Part shown: in pieces, positions 61,596-64,000 of the stretch
Position numbering within the stretch: position 1 is the stretch's first letter
How the letters are laid out: the number at the start of each line of letters is the position of its first letter
Origin: Nocardioides ochotonae
GTDB lineage: Bacteria; Actinomycetota; Actinomycetes; Propionibacteriales; Nocardioidaceae
Direction: 5' to 3'
Assembly (NCBI RefSeq): GCF_011420305.2
Contig: NZ_CP061769.1
Span: 1,413,001 to 1,477,000 of the forward strand
DNA length: 64,000 bases
Notes under the pieces: generated by a model
The model's input: the letters and a program-made list of their open reading frames with translations, nothing else
What the model was told of the DNA's origin: nothing
Database searches by the model: none
Position numbers and translations under genes: made by a program

Positions 61596-62230
61596 GCGCC
61601 CGGAAGCGGGTCGTCGTCCTCGACTACGGCTCGGGCAACCTGCGCTCGGCCGTCCGTGCCGTCGAGCGGGCCGGCGCGGAGGTCACCCTCACCGCTGACC
61701 GCAAGCTCGCCCAGGACGCCGACGGCCTGCTGGTGCCCGGCGTGGGCGCGTTCGCCGCGTGCATGGAGGGGCTGCGCGCGGTGCGCGGACCCGAGCTGAT
61801 CGGGCGCCGCCTCGCCGGCGGCCGGCCGGTGCTCGGCATCTGCGTGGGCATGCAGGTCCTGTTCGCCCGCGGCGTGGAGCACGGCGTCGAGACCGAGGGC
61901 TGCGACGAGTGGCCCGGCGTCGTCGAGCGGCTCCAGGCCCCCGTCGTACCCCACATGGGCTGGAACACCGTCGAGGTCCCCGAGGGCTCGCGGCTCTTCG
62001 CCGGCTTGGAGGACGAGCGGTTCTACTTCGTGCACTCCTACGCGGTGCGCGAGTGGACCCTGGAGACCAACGACCGCACCGAGGCGCCGCGGGTGACCTG
62101 GTCCGAGCACGGCGGCGACCGGTTCGTCGCGGCCGTCGAGAACGGTCCGCTCTCCGCCACCCAGTTCCACCCCGAGAAGTCCGGGGACGCCGGCGCCGCG
62201 CTGCTGCGCAACTGGGTGCAGTCGCTCTGA
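61592..62230 (+). CDS. hisH: HisH glutamine amidotransferase, apparent CTG start
   Basis: This 212-residue subunit supplies ammonia to HisF. The glutaminase triad is intact: [14 protein letters not shown] with the nucleophilic Cys, and [15 protein letters not shown] with His and Glu. The N-terminal segment [20 protein letters not shown] is essential to the fold, yet the frame has no ATG, GTG or TTG between the in-frame stop at 61559 and GTG 61733, which would remove the first 47 residues. CTG 61592 overlaps the hisB stop as CTGA and has AAGGGTG a few bases upstream, so it is the probable start. Confidence 0.92.
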   Translation: MSARKRVVVLDYGSGNLRSAVRAVERAGAEVTLTADRKLAQDADGLLVPGVGAFAACMEGLRAVRGPELIGRRLAGGRPVLGICVGMQVLFARGVEHGVETEGCDEWPGVVERLQAPVVPHMGWNTVEVPEGSRLFAGLEDERFYFVHSYAVREWTLETNDRTEAPRVTWSEHGGDRFVAAVENGPLSATQFHPEKSGDAGAALLRNWVQSL

Positions 62231-62292
62231 GCGACCGCCCCGGCCCCCGCCGGGCGCCCCGTCCCGACCGTCAAAAGCCCGAAGAAGGAACC

Positions 62293-63039
62293 ATGAGCGA
62301 CTACCTCCAGCTGCTGCCCGCCGTCGACATCACCGAGGGGCAGGCCGTCCAGCTCGCGCAGGGTGTCGCCGGCTCCGAGCGCGCGTACGGCGACCCGATC
62401 GCCGCCGCGCTGCGCTGGCAGGAGGCCGGGAGCGAGTGGCTGCACCTGGTGGACCTCGACGCCGCCTTCGGGCGCGGCAGCAACCGCGAGCTCCAGGCGC
62501 AGATCGTCGGCGCCCTCGACATCGACGTGGAGATGAGCGGCGGCATCCGCGACGACGAGTCGCTGGAGGCCGCGCTGGCCACCGGCTGCCGCCGGGTCAA
62601 CATCGGCACCGCCGCGCTGGAGAAGCCCGAGTGGTGCGCCAAGATCATCGCCGAGCACGGCGACCGGATCGCGATCGGCCTCGACGTGCGCGGCACGACC
62701 CTCGCGGCGCGCGGCTGGACCAAGGACGGCGGCGACCTCTATGAGACCCTCGCCCGCCTGGACTCCGAGGGGTGCGCGCGCTACGTCGTCACCGACGTCA
62801 ACAAGGACGGCATGCTGCAGGGCCCGAACCTGCAGCTGCTGCGCGACGTGTGCGCCGCCACCGACGCCCCGGTGATCGCCTCCGGTGGCGTCACCGAGCT
62901 CTCCGACATCGAGGCGCTCATGGAGCTGGTCCCGCTCGGCGTCGAGGGCGCGATCGCCGGCACCGCGCTCTACGAGGGCCGCTTCACCCTCGAGGAGGCG
63001 CTCGCGCTCACGCTCCCGGCCTCGCGGCGTACCCGATGA
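62293..63039 (+). CDS. priA: PriA/HisA phosphoribosyl isomerase
   Basis: This 248-residue half-barrel-duplicated TIM barrel isomerises ProFAR in histidine synthesis. It has [63 protein letters not shown] and [13 protein letters not shown]. In many actinobacteria this protein also replaces TrpF in tryptophan synthesis; whether trpF exists elsewhere cannot be seen here. ATG 62293 has GAAGAAGGAA upstream. The stop overlaps hisF by ATGA. Confidence 0.94.
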   Translation: MSDYLQLLPAVDITEGQAVQLAQGVAGSERAYGDPIAAALRWQEAGSEWLHLVDLDAAFGRGSNRELQAQIVGALDIDVEMSGGIRDDESLEAALATGCRRVNIGTAALEKPEWCAKIIAEHGDRIAIGLDVRGTTLAARGWTKDGGDLYETLARLDSEGCARYVVTDVNKDGMLQGPNLQLLRDVCAATDAPVIASGGVTELSDIEALMELVPLGVEGAIAGTALYEGRFTLEEALALTLPASRRTR

Positions 63040-63797
63040 GCCTCGCGGTCCGGGTCATCCCGTGCCTCGACGTCGACGCCGGCCGGGTGGTCAAGGGCAT
63101 CAACTTCCGCGAGCTGCGCGACGCCGGCGACCCGGTCGAGCTGGCCCGCACCTATGACGCGGAGGGCGCCGACGAGCTGACCTTCCTCGACATCTCCGCC
63201 TCCCACGAGGGACGCGCCACGACGATGGACATCGTCTCGCGCACCGCCGAGGAGGTCTTCATCCCGCTCACCGTCGGTGGCGGCGTCTCCTCGGTCGCCG
63301 ACGTGGACCGGCTGCTGCGCGCCGGCGCCGACAAGGTCGCGGTCAACACCGCGGCGATCCGCCGTCCCGAGCTGGTCGCGGAGATCGCGGACCGCTTCGG
63401 CAACCAGGTGCTGGTGCTCTCCGTGGACGCCCGCCGTGCCGAGGGGATGGACTCGGGCTTCGAGGTCACGACCCACGGCGGTCGCACGTCCGCCGGCCTC
63501 GACGCGCTGGAGTGGGCGGCGCGCGCCGCCGAGCTCGGTGCGGGGGAGATCCTGCTCAACGCGATGGACGCCGACGGCACCGAGGACGGCTTCGACCTCG
63601 ACCTGATCCGCGCCGTGCGTCGCGAGGTCTCGATCCCGGTCATCGCCTCCGGCGGCGCCGGCCGCGCCGAGCACTTCGCGCCGGCCATCGACGCCGGCGC
63701 CGACGCCGTGCTCGCCGCGACCGTCTTCCACTTCGGCAAGGTCCGGGTCCGCGAGGTCAAGGACGCGCTCAGCGCCGCCGGCCACCCGGTGCGCTGA
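63036..63797 (+). CDS. hisF: HisF, imidazoleglycerol-phosphate synthase cyclase subunit
   Basis: This 253-residue TIM barrel forms the synthase with HisH. It carries [20 protein letters not shown] with the first catalytic Asp, [51 protein letters not shown] with the second Asp, and [16 protein letters not shown]. Complete. A hairpin follows between it and the convergent AIM24 gene. Confidence 0.96.
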   Translation: MSLAVRVIPCLDVDAGRVVKGINFRELRDAGDPVELARTYDAEGADELTFLDISASHEGRATTMDIVSRTAEEVFIPLTVGGGVSSVADVDRLLRAGADKVAVNTAAIRRPELVAEIADRFGNQVLVLSVDARRAEGMDSGFEVTTHGGRTSAGLDALEWAARAAELGAGEILLNAMDADGTEDGFDLDLIRAVRREVSIPVIASGGAGRAEHFAPAIDAGADAVLAATVFHFGKVRVREVKDALSAAGHPVR

Positions 63798-63811
63798 GGA
63801 GGCCCGCTGCC

Positions 63812-63830
63812 CGCGCGGACGAACCGCGCG
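63812..63830. terminator. Hairpin at the end of the his operon
   Basis: CGCGCGG (63812-63818) pairs with CCGCGCG (63824-63830) around five bases, between convergent genes. Confidence 0.5.
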
Positions 63831-63833
63831 CCG

Positions 63834-64000
63834 TCAGTGGGTGTGCGAGGGCACGACCCGGCCCTCGCTGGCCTGGACGAGCACGAACCCCTGGCCGCTG
63901 AAGGCGAGCTGGAAGGCCTCCCCGGATCCTCGACCGATGAGCGCGCCGGCTCCCGCGGTACGCCGGACCGACGTGCTCAGCGAGGCCGACCACGCGACCG
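63834..64000 (-). CDS. AIM24/TIGR00266-family protein (5' end outside window)
   Basis: Only the last 55 or so codons are present, reading toward the stop at 63834-63836. The segment GRGSGEAFQLAFSGQGFVLV then QASEG matches the C-terminal end of the AIM24 family, small beta-sandwich proteins with no firmly known role in bacteria. The start lies beyond the right edge of the window. Confidence 0.7.
   Translation of the reverse strand, partial: VAWSASLSTSVRRTAGAGALIGRGSGEAFQLAFSGQGFVLVQASEGRVVPSHTH

Noticed and set aside
61733..62230. GTG 61733 as the hisH start
   Set aside because: It would remove the first 47 residues, including a conserved strand and DYGSGN.

Overview
This window is chromosomal DNA of a very high-GC actinobacterium. 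The best fit is Nocardioides or another member of the Nocardioidaceae, judged from overall protein similarity and gene order, not from a marker gene. Supporting signs are the GC-rich third codon positions, many GTG starts, promoters of the TANNNT type placed 5-8 bases before start codons, a SepF/YggT/DivIVA cell-division block, and gene order that follows the Mycobacterium tuberculosis aroG - pknL - Rv2175c - idsA2 - metF-like - DUF3040 - mraZ...wag31 region. No rRNA, tRNA, CRISPR array, prophage or insertion sequence was seen.

Layout. 1-8.9 kb: a partial DUF1028 gene, a membrane protein, a 6-phosphofructokinase with pyrophosphate-type residues, then a minus-strand trio (MurL-type epimerase, MurD2-type ligase, unknown protein), an amino-acid permease and class II DAHP synthase. 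8.9-24.6 kb: threonine aldolase, a second (class I) DAHP synthase, endonuclease IV, a MOSC protein, a PknL-like PASTA kinase divergent from an Rv2175c-like regulator, an MFS exporter, prenyl synthase, MTHFR, a carotenoid-desaturase-like oxidoreductase, small redox and tRNA-editing proteins, and an SOS-boxed HEPN gene followed by a methyltransferase and DUF3040. 24.6-29.3 kb: MoxR - DUF58 - transglutaminase operon. 29.4-49.8 kb: the dcw cell-wall/division cluster (mraZ, rsmH, ftsL, ftsI, murE, mraY, a degenerate murD, ftsW, murG, murC, ftsQ, ftsZ) followed by pgeF, yggS, sepF, yggT, divIVA, a DksA-like gene, lspA and rluD. 50.3-52.9 kb: a small accessory island with an SOS-controlled 13E12-type HNH gene. 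53.2-58.4 kb: dnaE and small genes. 58.5-63.8 kb: hisD-C-B-H-A-F. The window ends in an AIM24-family gene.

How the genes work together. The most striking feature is peptidoglycan precursor synthesis. The dcw cluster has no murF between murE and mraY, only a 47-codon ORF coupled to both neighbours. Its murD position holds an intact reading frame that has lost the ATP-binding lysine and the whole C-terminal domain. About 31 kb away sits a MurL/MurD2 pair, which in other bacteria adds L-Glu and then epimerises it to D-Glu. The sequence therefore suggests that the normal MurD route has been replaced. Other notable points are two genes that appear to start at CTG in a CTGA stop/start overlap (hisH, lspA), two consensus SOS boxes, a widespread leaderless-promoter pattern, and a mraZ promoter with four operator repeats at exact 10-bp spacing.
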